This document shows, one piece after another, positions 25,935 through 32,066 of a DNA stretch of 32,066 nt. How positions within the stretch are numbered: position 1 is the first letter of the stretch; each line of letters starts with the position of its first letter. The notes beneath the pieces are model-generated. The model made no database searches, was not told the DNA's origin, and worked only from the letters and a program-made list of their open reading frames with translations. Source of the stretch: Rhizobium sp. Q54 (GTDB lineage Bacteria > Pseudomonadota > Alphaproteobacteria > Rhizobiales > Xanthobacteraceae); contig CAMAWF010000030.1 of the NCBI GenBank assembly GCA_945861895.1, forward strand, positions 1-32,066. Direction: 5' to 3'. Both the position numbers and the translations under genes were made by a program.

Positions 25935-27137
25935 TCACGCGGTCTTTCTTTTTTTCTGCCGCATCATGTCGACAAAGCGGCCGAAGAGATAATGGCTGTC
26001 GCGCGGTCCGGGAGACGCTTCCGGATGGTACTGCACCGAGAACACCGGCCGGTCCTTGAGCGCGATGCCGCAATTGGAGCCGTCGAACAGCGAGATGTGC
26101 GTTTCGCTGGCATTTGCCGGCAGGCTTTTGCCGTCGAGCGCGAAGCCGTGGTTCATCGAGGTGATCTCGACCTTGCCGGTGGCGAGGTCCTTCACCGGAT
26201 GATTGGCGCCGTGATGGCCCTGATGCATCTTCATGGTCTTGCCGCCGACCGCCAGCCCAAGCATCTGGTGGCCGAGACAAATCCCGAATGTCGGCGTGCC
26301 GGTGTCGATCAGCTTCTTGATGACGGGCACGGCATATTCGCCGGTCGCCGCCGGATCGCCCGGCCCGTTGGACAGGAACACGCCGTCGGGTTTCAGCGCC
26401 ATGATGTCGTCGGCGGAAGTCTTCGCCGGCACCACCGTCACCTTGCAGCCGGCGCCGGCCAGCAGCCGCAAAATATTGCGCTTGATGCCGTAGTCGATGG
26501 CGACGACGTGGAATTCCGGCTTGTCCTGACGGCCATAGCCCTTGCCCCACTGCCACGGCGTCTCGTCCCAGGTGAAGCGCTGCCCCGACGTCACCATCGG
26601 CACCAGGTCCATGCCGACCAGGCCCGGCCATTCGCGCGCTTCTTTTTTGAGCGCGTCGAGCTTGAATTTGCCGGCCGGGTCGTGCGCGATCACGGCGTTG
26701 GGCATGCCCTCTTCGCGGATCAGCGCGGTCAGCGCGCGGGTGTCGATGCCGGAGAGCCCGATGATGTTGCGGCGCTTGAGCCACGCGTCGAGATGCAGCG
26801 TCGCGCGGTAATTCGAGGCCTCGGTGATCGGCGCGTGCAAAATGACGCCGCGCGCGCCCGGCGTCGCCGCCATGTTGACGGTCTCGATGTCCTCGTCGTT
26901 GGTGCCGACATTGCCGATATGGGGAAAGGTGAAGGTGATGATCTGCCCGGCATAGGACGGATCGGTGAGGATTTCCTCATAGCCGGTCATCGCGGTGTTG
27001 AAACAGACCTCGCCGGCCGCATGCCCGGGGGCGCCGAATCCAAAGCCTTCGAGCACGGTGCCGTCCGCCAGCACGAGCAAAGCGGTGGTTTTGGGCTCGG
27101 CCCAGCTTGATTTCGGGCTGGATTGAGTCTGCGCCAT
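25935..27137 (-). CDS. carA: Carbamoyl-phosphate synthase small subunit
   Basis: A 400-aa glutamine amidotransferase subunit that supplies ammonia to CarB. The N-terminal CPSase domain (LVLADGTVLEGFGFG, EVCFNTAMTGYEEILTDPSYAGQ) is followed by a class I glutamine amidotransferase domain. Its catalytic cysteine lies in TFGICLGHQMLGLA and its histidine and glutamate in SVQYHPEASPGP. The ATG at 27137 gives a short Q/S/P-rich tail before the domain. It lies on the same strand as carB, but higBA, a methyltransferase gene and tRNA-Cys intervene. Confidence 0.97.
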   Translation of the reverse strand: MAQTQSSPKSSWAEPKTTALLVLADGTVLEGFGFGAPGHAAGEVCFNTAMTGYEEILTDPSYAGQIITFTFPHIGNVGTNDEDIETVNMAATPGARGVILHAPITEASNYRATLHLDAWLKRRNIIGLSGIDTRALTALIREEGMPNAVIAHDPAGKFKLDALKKEAREWPGLVGMDLVPMVTSGQRFTWDETPWQWGKGYGRQDKPEFHVVAIDYGIKRNILRLLAGAGCKVTVVPAKTSADDIMALKPDGVFLSNGPGDPAATGEYAVPVIKKLIDTGTPTFGICLGHQMLGLAVGGKTMKMHQGHHGANHPVKDLATGKVEITSMNHGFALDGKSLPANASETHISLFDGSNCGIALKDRPVFSVQYHPEASPGPRDSHYLFGRFVDMMRQKKRKTA

Positions 27138-27153
27138 GGGCTCTTACTTGCGT

Positions 27154-27159
27154 ATTATA
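27154..27159 (-). promoter_or_regulatory. -10 element of the carA promoter
   Basis: A perfect TATAAT on the minus strand lies 16 bases before the carA start. No good -35 is found at 16-18 bases (the region reads AAGGCC). The message would have a very short leader. Confidence 0.4.
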
Positions 27160-27217
27160 GTGTGAGAGGCAAGAGGCGGCCTTAACGCCGTCCCAAACAG
27201 ATTTTGCGAGGTCAGCC

Positions 27218-27670
27218 GTGCTGCGCGACGACATCAACAATGCACTCAAAGACGCAATGAAGGCCAAGCAGGTGCGCCGGGTTTCGACGCTCCGGCTGAT
27301 GAATGCCGCCATCAAGGACAAGGACATCGAGGCGCGCGGCGCCGGCAAGGGCCCGCTCTCGGATGAGGAACTGCTTGGCGTGTTCCAGAAGATGATCAAG
27401 CAGCGGCAGGAATCGGCCGATCTTTACGACAAAGGCGGCCGCCCCGAGCTGGCGGCCGGTGAGCGCGAGGAGATCGTGATCGTCACGGCCTATCTGCCGA
27501 AACAGATGTCGGACGACGAGATCAAGGCGGCGATCGAGGCGGCGGTGAAGGACACCGGCGCCGCCGGCATCAAGGACATGGGCAAGGTGATCGGCGCATT
27601 GAAGGGCAAGTTCGCCGGCCAGATGGACATGGCCAAGGCGAGCGGGATGGTGAAGGCGCGGCTGCAATAG
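27218..27670 (+). CDS. GatB/YqeY domain protein
   Basis: A 150-aa protein of the YqeY family, related to the C-terminal tRNA-binding domain of the GatB amidotransferase subunit. The sequence MLRDDINNALKDAMKAKQ, TLRLMNAAIKDKDIEARG and ITAYLPKQ-like IVTAYLPKQMSDDEI, then GIKDMGKVIGALKGKFAGQMD (by its ends), is family-typical. Its function is not settled; a role in tRNA-dependent amidation is suspected. The start is GTG at 27218 with GAGG about eight bases upstream. It is divergent from carA and commonly lies near carA and dnaG in this order. Confidence 0.9.
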   Translation: MLRDDINNALKDAMKAKQVRRVSTLRLMNAAIKDKDIEARGAGKGPLSDEELLGVFQKMIKQRQESADLYDKGGRPELAAGEREEIVIVTAYLPKQMSDDEIKAAIEAAVKDTGAAGIKDMGKVIGALKGKFAGQMDMAKASGMVKARLQ

Positions 27671-27690
27671 GGGGCAAGCGGGGGTTCGCG

Positions 27691-28644
27691 ATGATGCGCG
27701 TTGCGGCTTTGCTTCTGGCGGTATTTTTCGCCGCGCCAGCGGCGGCGCAGGACTGGCCCACGCGCACCATCCGCGCCATCACCACATCGAGCGCAGGCGG
27801 ATTGAGCGACATCTTCATGCGCGCGCTCGGCGAGGAATTGCGCATCCGCTTGGGCCAGCCGGTGATCAACGAAAACCGCCCCGGCGGCTCGCAGAATGTC
27901 GGCACCCGCGCCTGCACGGAAGCGCCGCCGGATGGCTACACCATCTGCATCATCAATGCCGATCCGGTGGTCTACAACCAGTTCCTGTTCAAGCAAATTC
28001 CATTCGATCCGGAGAAATTGCAGCCGGTCACCAATTTGTTTCACCTCATTCAGGTGCTGGCGGTGAATTCCTCGCTCAACGTCAAGACAGTGGACGAGCT
28101 GATCGCGCTCTCGAAGGCAAAGGCCGGCACGCTGAGCTACGTCACCGCCGCCGTGCCGCTCGCGCTGTATATGAAAAAGCTCAAAACGCAGAAGGGCGCC
28201 GACTGGGTGCGCGTGCCGTTCAAGGGCGGCGGCGACGCCGTCAACGCGATCTTGAGCGGATCGACGCCGATCGGATTGATCGGACTCGGCAATGTCACCG
28301 GGCAATTGCGCGGCGGACAGATGACCGCGCTCGCCATGCTCAACAATATCCGCTCGCCGCAGTTTCCCGATGTGCCGACATTGGCGGAGACCGGCTACAC
28401 CGGCGCGCCGTCGCGCGGCTGGTACGGTTTGTTCGTGCCGCTCGGCACGCCGAAGCCGATCGTCGAGCGGCTGGCGCGCGAGGTGAAGCAGATCGTCGCC
28501 AATCCGGATTTCCGCGAGCGCCACCTCATCGGCCGCGGCCTCATTCCGGCGGTCAATTCGCCGGAGCAGTTCGCGCGCGAAATCAGGCAAGACCGCGCGC
28601 TCGCCCGTGAGGTGGTCAAGGAGGCCGGATTACAGCCGCAGTAG
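27691..28644 (+). CDS. Tripartite tricarboxylate transporter-type binding protein (Bug/TctC family)
   Basis: A 317-aa periplasmic protein with a signal peptide of about 19 residues (RVAALLLAVFFAAPAAAQ). The mature protein has the Bug-family opening DWPTRTIRAITTSSAGGLSD, the ENRPGGSQNVGTRAC loop, VPFKGGGDAVNAILSGST and a GYTGAPSRGWYGLFVPLGTP segment. Such proteins bind carboxylates or aromatic acids. No TctA/TctB membrane partner is present, so it is an orphan, as is common. It starts 20 bases after the YqeY-type gene and could share its transcript. Confidence 0.9.
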   Translation: MMRVAALLLAVFFAAPAAAQDWPTRTIRAITTSSAGGLSDIFMRALGEELRIRLGQPVINENRPGGSQNVGTRACTEAPPDGYTICIINADPVVYNQFLFKQIPFDPEKLQPVTNLFHLIQVLAVNSSLNVKTVDELIALSKAKAGTLSYVTAAVPLALYMKKLKTQKGADWVRVPFKGGGDAVNAILSGSTPIGLIGLGNVTGQLRGGQMTALAMLNNIRSPQFPDVPTLAETGYTGAPSRGWYGLFVPLGTPKPIVERLAREVKQIVANPDFRERHLIGRGLIPAVNSPEQFAREIRQDRALAREVVKEAGLQPQ

Positions 28645-28655
28645 CGGACGAAAAA

Positions 28656-28934
28656 TTACGCTCGCTTCTTCTTGCTCTTCTTCTGCTGCACGTAGGAGCG
28701 CAGCACTGCATTCATGCGCCGCTGATAACCGGTGCCTTCCTTTTTGAAATGATCGAGCACGTCCTCATCGACGCGGATGGAAATTGCCTTCTTTTTCGGT
28801 GGAATGACGAGAATGGCTTTGGACCAGTCGAAATCGAGCGGCACCGCGTCAGGATCGTTGCGGACGGCAGCTTCGATCTGCGCATCGGTCAGCGCATCGA
28901 CGGCGGCCCAATCAGTCTTGCCCCGCGAGACCAC
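28656..28934 (-). CDS. brnA: BrnA-type antitoxin
   Basis: A 92-aa antitoxin with the BrnA layout: KTDWAAVDALTDAQIEAAVRNDPDA at the N-terminus, a linker, then a ribbon-helix-helix DNA-binding end (KKKAISIRVDEDVLDHFKKEGTGYQRRMNAVLRSYV, by its ends) and a lysine-rich tail. I place the start at GTG 28934, with AAAGG upstream and a 23-base overlap with brnT. The open frame runs further to an ATG at 29069, but that extension is S/R/A-rich and overlaps the conserved end of the toxin gene, so it is probably not translated. Confidence 0.85.
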   Translation of the reverse strand: MVSRGKTDWAAVDALTDAQIEAAVRNDPDAVPLDFDWSKAILVIPPKKKAISIRVDEDVLDHFKKEGTGYQRRMNAVLRSYVQQKKSKKKRA

Positions 28935-29238
28935 TGTAATATTTTCGCCTTTCGTCGCGGCGCGCGCGCCGTACCGAGATGAGCCAGCAGAGTGTGTCGC
29001 GGAGCGCGCAAGCGACCGCGACTTCCCGCTGGTGGACATACCCGAAGACTTGATACCTGATTTCGCCATGGCGGTCTGACCGACGGATAAAGGTATAGCC
29101 GTCGAAGATTCCTTTCACATCGACGAAGTCGATCTTGTGATCGCGCAGATTGCTTTCGCGCTTTCTCGGGTCCCACCCGAATTCGCGAACGCCTGCGAAC
29201 AGCCGCTGCAAGTCTTCCGCCATAGCGAAGCGTCCCAT
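28912..29238 (-). CDS. brnT: BrnT-type toxin (RelE-like ribonuclease)
   Basis: A 108-aa toxin. Core motifs are FGWDPRKRESNLRDHKIDFVDVKGIFDG, a central beta sheet with RYQVFGYVHQREVAVAC, and the catalytic-type end ISVRRARRDERRKYY. BrnT cleaves RNA and is neutralised by BrnA, which also represses the operon. The protein has about 14 residues before the usual FxWDP start, so an ATG at 29223 (MAEDLQ) is as plausible as 29238. It overlaps brnA, with toxin first. Confidence 0.88.
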   Translation of the reverse strand: MGRFAMAEDLQRLFAGVREFGWDPRKRESNLRDHKIDFVDVKGIFDGYTFIRRSDRHGEIRYQVFGYVHQREVAVACALRDTLCWLISVRRARRDERRKYYSGLAGQD

Positions 29239-29250
29239 AAAGTCGGGTTC

Positions 29251-29267
29251 CGATACATTTCGTATCG
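29251..29267 (-). promoter_or_regulatory. Candidate BrnA operator
   Basis: CGATAC-ATTTC-GTATCG is a perfect six-base inverted repeat, 13 bases before the brnT start and flanked by GTTCCGA-type direct repeats. The BrnA ribbon-helix-helix protein is expected to bind such a site. Confidence 0.5.
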
Positions 29268-29379
29268 TTCCGAGGGTTCGCTATGACGGAGTCGAAGCTC
29301 TCTGGTCCCCATCTTGTTACTCACTGCTTTTTTATGCTGCAGAGAAACAAGACCACGCTTCGGCCGTACCTCAGACTAT

Positions 29380-29391
29380 GTGTATATACAC
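29380..29391. promoter_or_regulatory. Perfect 12-base palindrome between brnT and dnaG
   Basis: GTGTATATACAC is fully self-complementary and A/T-rich in an otherwise GC-rich region. It could be an operator or part of the brnTA promoter on the minus strand. The protein is unknown. Confidence 0.35.
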
Positions 29392-29451
29392 TTGTATTTC
29401 TCGGTGTCAAATGAGGAATTAAGGTTTTTGCCCTGTGGAAAACTAGGATAA

Positions 29452-29467
29452 GGCCGCATTTGCGGCC
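29452..29467 (+). promoter_or_regulatory. Hairpin in the dnaG upstream region
   Basis: GGCCGC-ATTT-GCGGCC is a perfect hairpin about 80 bases before the dnaG start. It lacks a U-tract on either strand. It may lie in the dnaG leader; no role is assigned. Confidence 0.35.
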
Positions 29468-29547
29468 CGCGCAGGGGGCAACTCCGGCGCGCCCCGCAAT
29501 CCTCCTCCCTGGCGGCTTATGATGGTCAAAACGAATCGGCCACACTC

Positions 29548-31569
29548 ATGCGCTTTACGCCCCAGTTCCTCGACGAGCTGCGTGCCCGGCTTCCCGTGTC
29601 GGAAGTCGTGGGTAAGCGCGTGAAGCTGAAGAAAGCCGGCCGCGAATGGTCGGGCTTGTCGCCGTTCAACAAGGAAAAGACGCCGTCCTTCACGGTCAAC
29701 GACCAGAAGGGCTTCTTTCACGATTTTTCTTCCGGCAAGCACGGCGACATTTTCGGCTTCGTGATGGAGACCGAAGGTGTCTCGTTCCCGGAAGCGGTGG
29801 AGCGGCTGGCGCAGATGGCGGGCGTCGCGCTGCCGAAGGTCTCGCACGAGGACGCCGCGCGCGACGAAAAGCGCAAGACCCTGCACGACGTCATGGAATT
29901 GGCGGCGAAATTCTACGAGGCGACGCTGGCTGCGCGCAGCGGGGCCAAGGCGCGCGGCTATCTCGCCGACCGCGGCCTCGATGCGGCGACGCAGCTCAAG
30001 TTCCGGCTCGGCTATGCGCCGGGCGAGCGCTTCGCGCTCAAGGAGCATCTCGGCTCGCACGGGATTTCCGTGCCGGACATGGTCGAGGCCGGCCTGCTGA
30101 TTTCCGGCGACGACATCCCGGTGCCGTTCGACCGCTTCCGCGACCGCGTGATGTTTCCCATCGGCGATCTGCGCGGGCGCATCATCGCCTTCGGCGGACG
30201 CGCGCTTTCCAGCGACGCGCAGGCGAAATATCTCAACTCGCCGGAAACGCCGCTGTTTCACAAAGGCGCCACGCTCTACAATCTTAGCTCCGCGCGGCAG
30301 GCCGCGCACGCAGGCAAGTCTACGCAGCCTGCGCAAGATAATCCCGGCGCGCAGGTCATAGCCGTCGAGGGCTATGTCGATGTGATCGCGATGGTGAGCG
30401 CCGGATTTCCGGCCGCCGTCGCCCCGCTCGGCACCGCGATGACCGAAGACCAGCTCGCGCTGTTGTGGAAGATGGCGGACGAGCCGGTGCTGTGTTTCGA
30501 CGGCGATTCCGCGGGAAAACGCGCGGCCTATCGCGCCATCGATCTGGCGATGCCGCGGCTCGCCCCCGGCAAGAGCCTGAAATTCGCGAGCTTGCCGGAA
30601 GGTCAGGACCCCGACGATCTGCTGCGCTCGGGCGGGCGCGATGCGGTCGCCGAAGTGATCGCGGGCGCGCGGCCGCTGGCGCAGATGCTGTGGATGCGGG
30701 AAATCGAAGGCGGCGGCTTCGACACGCCGGAGCGGCGCGCGGCGCTGGAAGCGCGCATCGGCGAGGTGACCAAGGCGATCGCGGATGAATCCGTGCGCAA
30801 ATATTACCGGCAGGATTTCGCCGACCGCTTGCGGCAGTTCTTCCAGCGGCCGGATGCGGCTGTGCAACGCAGCACCCGCGGCAGTGGCGGCGGATGGACC
30901 GAGCGCGGTGAGCGCACGCCGTGGCAGGATCGCCCCGGCCGGCGTAATGCGCCGGGCGGGCGCGGTCCAGGCCCTGCGCTGCCGCGCGACCGGCCTTACG
31001 TGGTGGTGAGCCAGCAGCTTGCGACCAGCCCGGTGCATCGCGGTTTCCGCACCATGGTGCCGCGGCGCGAGGCGCTCATCTTGCAGACGGTGCTGCATCA
31101 CCCCTGGTTGTTGCACGAGCGCCTGGAGGAACTCGCCTCGCTCGAATTCCGCCATGCCGACGCCGAGCGGATGAAGAGCGCGCTGATCGATATTTTCGCC
31201 CACCGCGAGGGCCACGACGGCGCGCCGGATACCGCGGCGCTGCGGTCGGAACTTTCAACCCGCGGATTTGCCGAGACGATCGAGCGTTTCGAGCGGACAA
31301 TCACCACCGTTTCGGTCTGGGGGGCGCTTGCCGACGCCGCGCCGCAGGATGTTTTGGTGACCTGGCAGCAGCTTGTCGCCTTGCATCGGCAGTGGCATTC
31401 ACTAACTAAGGAGCTCAAGGATGCCGAGCAGGCCTTGGGGCAGGACAGTACCGAGGCCAATTATTCATGGTTGCGGGACGTCAAGGCGCGGCTGTCCGTC
31501 ATGGATGGAACCGAGGCCTTGATCGAGGGGTTCGGGGCCTCCTCGGGCCGTCCGGCAAGAAGCTTGTGA
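29548..31569 (+). CDS. dnaG: DNA primase
   Basis: A 673-aa primase that makes RNA primers at the replication fork. The N-terminal domain aligns with the CHC2 zinc ribbon, but the ligands are replaced: GLSPFNKEKTPSF has S38 and N41 where Cys and His are expected, and FFHDFSSGKHGD has D59 and S62 where the two Cys are expected. The catalytic core (LGYAPGER, MFPIGDLRGRIIAFGGR) and TOPRIM domain (VIAVEGYVDVIAM with the key glutamate; CFDGDSAGKRAA with the DxD aspartates) are intact. A helicase-binding C-terminal domain follows a G/R-rich linker near residues 445-485. rpoD follows, the classic macromolecular-synthesis order. Confidence 0.96.
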   Translation: MRFTPQFLDELRARLPVSEVVGKRVKLKKAGREWSGLSPFNKEKTPSFTVNDQKGFFHDFSSGKHGDIFGFVMETEGVSFPEAVERLAQMAGVALPKVSHEDAARDEKRKTLHDVMELAAKFYEATLAARSGAKARGYLADRGLDAATQLKFRLGYAPGERFALKEHLGSHGISVPDMVEAGLLISGDDIPVPFDRFRDRVMFPIGDLRGRIIAFGGRALSSDAQAKYLNSPETPLFHKGATLYNLSSARQAAHAGKSTQPAQDNPGAQVIAVEGYVDVIAMVSAGFPAAVAPLGTAMTEDQLALLWKMADEPVLCFDGDSAGKRAAYRAIDLAMPRLAPGKSLKFASLPEGQDPDDLLRSGGRDAVAEVIAGARPLAQMLWMREIEGGGFDTPERRAALEARIGEVTKAIADESVRKYYRQDFADRLRQFFQRPDAAVQRSTRGSGGGWTERGERTPWQDRPGRRNAPGGRGPGPALPRDRPYVVVSQQLATSPVHRGFRTMVPRREALILQTVLHHPWLLHERLEELASLEFRHADAERMKSALIDIFAHREGHDGAPDTAALRSELSTRGFAETIERFERTITTVSVWGALADAAPQDVLVTWQQLVALHRQWHSLTKELKDAEQALGQDSTEANYSWLRDVKARLSVMDGTEALIEGFGASSGRPARSL

Positions 31570-31754
31570 GCGGCACGGCGGCGGCGGCAACGGAATAAGG
31601 GTCGATTTCCGTTGTCCTTTCAGGGTTAATCGGAGCTTAAGCGGGTTCCGACGAAACTGGCGACCTGATTCGGGGCGCGCGCGGGCGGGCGGTGCCGGGC
31701 CGGCGCTGCCCTTTCGGCCGTAGCTAAAGGCGCGGCGGGGTCCAGGAGAGGCGA
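31570..31754. other. Intergenic region between dnaG and rpoD
   Basis: A GC-rich gap of 185 bases that should hold an rpoD promoter. Candidates include TTGTCC near 31613, but no -10 stands out and I see no terminator with a U-tract. Confidence 0.3.
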
Positions 31755-32066
31755 ATGGCGAGCAAGGCGAAAGCAAAAGAGCAAAAAGAAGAGGTCCCGG
31801 AAAAGGAAGCCGCCGAGGCGACCCCGGACGCGCCGCTGCCGTTGCTCGACCTGTCGGACGCCGCCGTCAAGAAAATGATCAAGGGCGCCAAGAAGCGCGG
31901 CTACGTCACCTATCAGCAGCTCAACGCCGTCCTGCCCTCGGAGGAAGTCACCTCCGAGCAGATCGAGGACATTCTCGCGATGCTGAGCGAGATGGGCATC
32001 AACGTGGTCGAGCAGGAAGACGCCGAGCCGGGCGAGGAGGCCGAAAAGGAAGAGGCCGACGACGAC
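31755..32066 (+). CDS. rpoD: RNA polymerase sigma factor RpoD, N-terminal part (cut by window edge)
   Basis: The frame starts at ATG 31755 with AGGAG seven bases upstream and stays open for 104 codons to the window edge. After a charged tail (MASKAKAKEQKEEVPEKEA) it shows sigma region 1.1: AVKKMIKGAKKRGYVTYQQLNAVLPSEEVTSEQIEDILAMLSEMGINVVE (by its ends), then an acidic stretch. This is the start of the housekeeping sigma factor, in the expected place after dnaG. Confidence 0.95.
   Translation, partial: MASKAKAKEQKEEVPEKEAAEATPDAPLPLLDLSDAAVKKMIKGAKKRGYVTYQQLNAVLPSEEVTSEQIEDILAMLSEMGINVVEQEDAEPGEEAEKEEADDD

Noticed and set aside
28935-29069. BrnA start at ATG 29069, adding about 45 residues
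   Set aside because: The added part is S/R/A-rich and overlaps the conserved C-terminal motif of BrnT in another frame. The GTG at 28934 gives a normal BrnA length.
29443-31215. Long minus-strand open frame (590 aa) opposite dnaG
   Set aside because: Antisense shadow of dnaG with R/H/A-rich composition and no recognisable domain.

Overview
The window is GC-rich bacterial chromosome. Several features point to the Alphaproteobacteria, most likely the order Hyphomicrobiales (Rhizobiales) near the Bradyrhizobium/Xanthobacteraceae branch. These are a DnaG primase that has lost its zinc ligands, a tRNA-His with A73 and no encoded G-1, a PdhS/PleC/DivJ-type histidine kinase, a phasin, and the linked set lrp - trxB - LsrB/VtlR-type LysR gene - small RNA. 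The genus is an inference from gene content, not a sequence match.

Layout. 1-3054: the cut 5' end of an IS630-type transposase, then a three-gene polyamine-type ABC transporter operon (ATPase and two permeases with 4-base stop/start overlaps) that has no binding-protein gene in the window. 3065-5467: a small membrane protein and an AsmA-family protein with a clear promoter. 5554-8484: a ferric-iron ABC transporter (binding protein, hairpin, fused-type permease) with two operator-like dyads upstream that resemble Irr control elements. 8581-12279: a large PAS histidine kinase followed by a DUF1194 protein. 12595-13613: a phasin gene with a near-consensus promoter, a terminator, and tRNA-His. 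13708-16610: an L,D-transpeptidase and an intradiol ring-cleavage dioxygenase. 16785-18896: a probable AbcR-type small RNA, its LysR neighbour and trxB. 19076-20531: lrp-type regulator, a hicBA toxin-antitoxin pair and greA. 20717-27137: carB and carA on one strand, separated by a terminator, palindromic repeats, an odd tRNA-Cys, a methyltransferase and a higBA pair. 27218-28644: a GatB/YqeY protein and a TctC-type binding protein. 28656-29391: a brnTA pair with two palindromes upstream. 29548-32066: dnaG and the start of rpoD.

Most of the window is a core chromosomal backbone: pyrimidine/arginine supply by carAB, transcript rescue by greA, thiol redox by trxB, replication priming by dnaG and the main sigma factor rpoD. 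Small accessory units lie in the gaps: three different type II toxin-antitoxin modules in under 10 kb, palindromic repeats and one IS end. No large new defence or biosynthetic system is visible. The most interesting items are regulatory or RNA-based: the AbcR-like RNA with two anti-Shine-Dalgarno loops, the irregular tRNA-Cys, and the paired iron-operator-like dyads.
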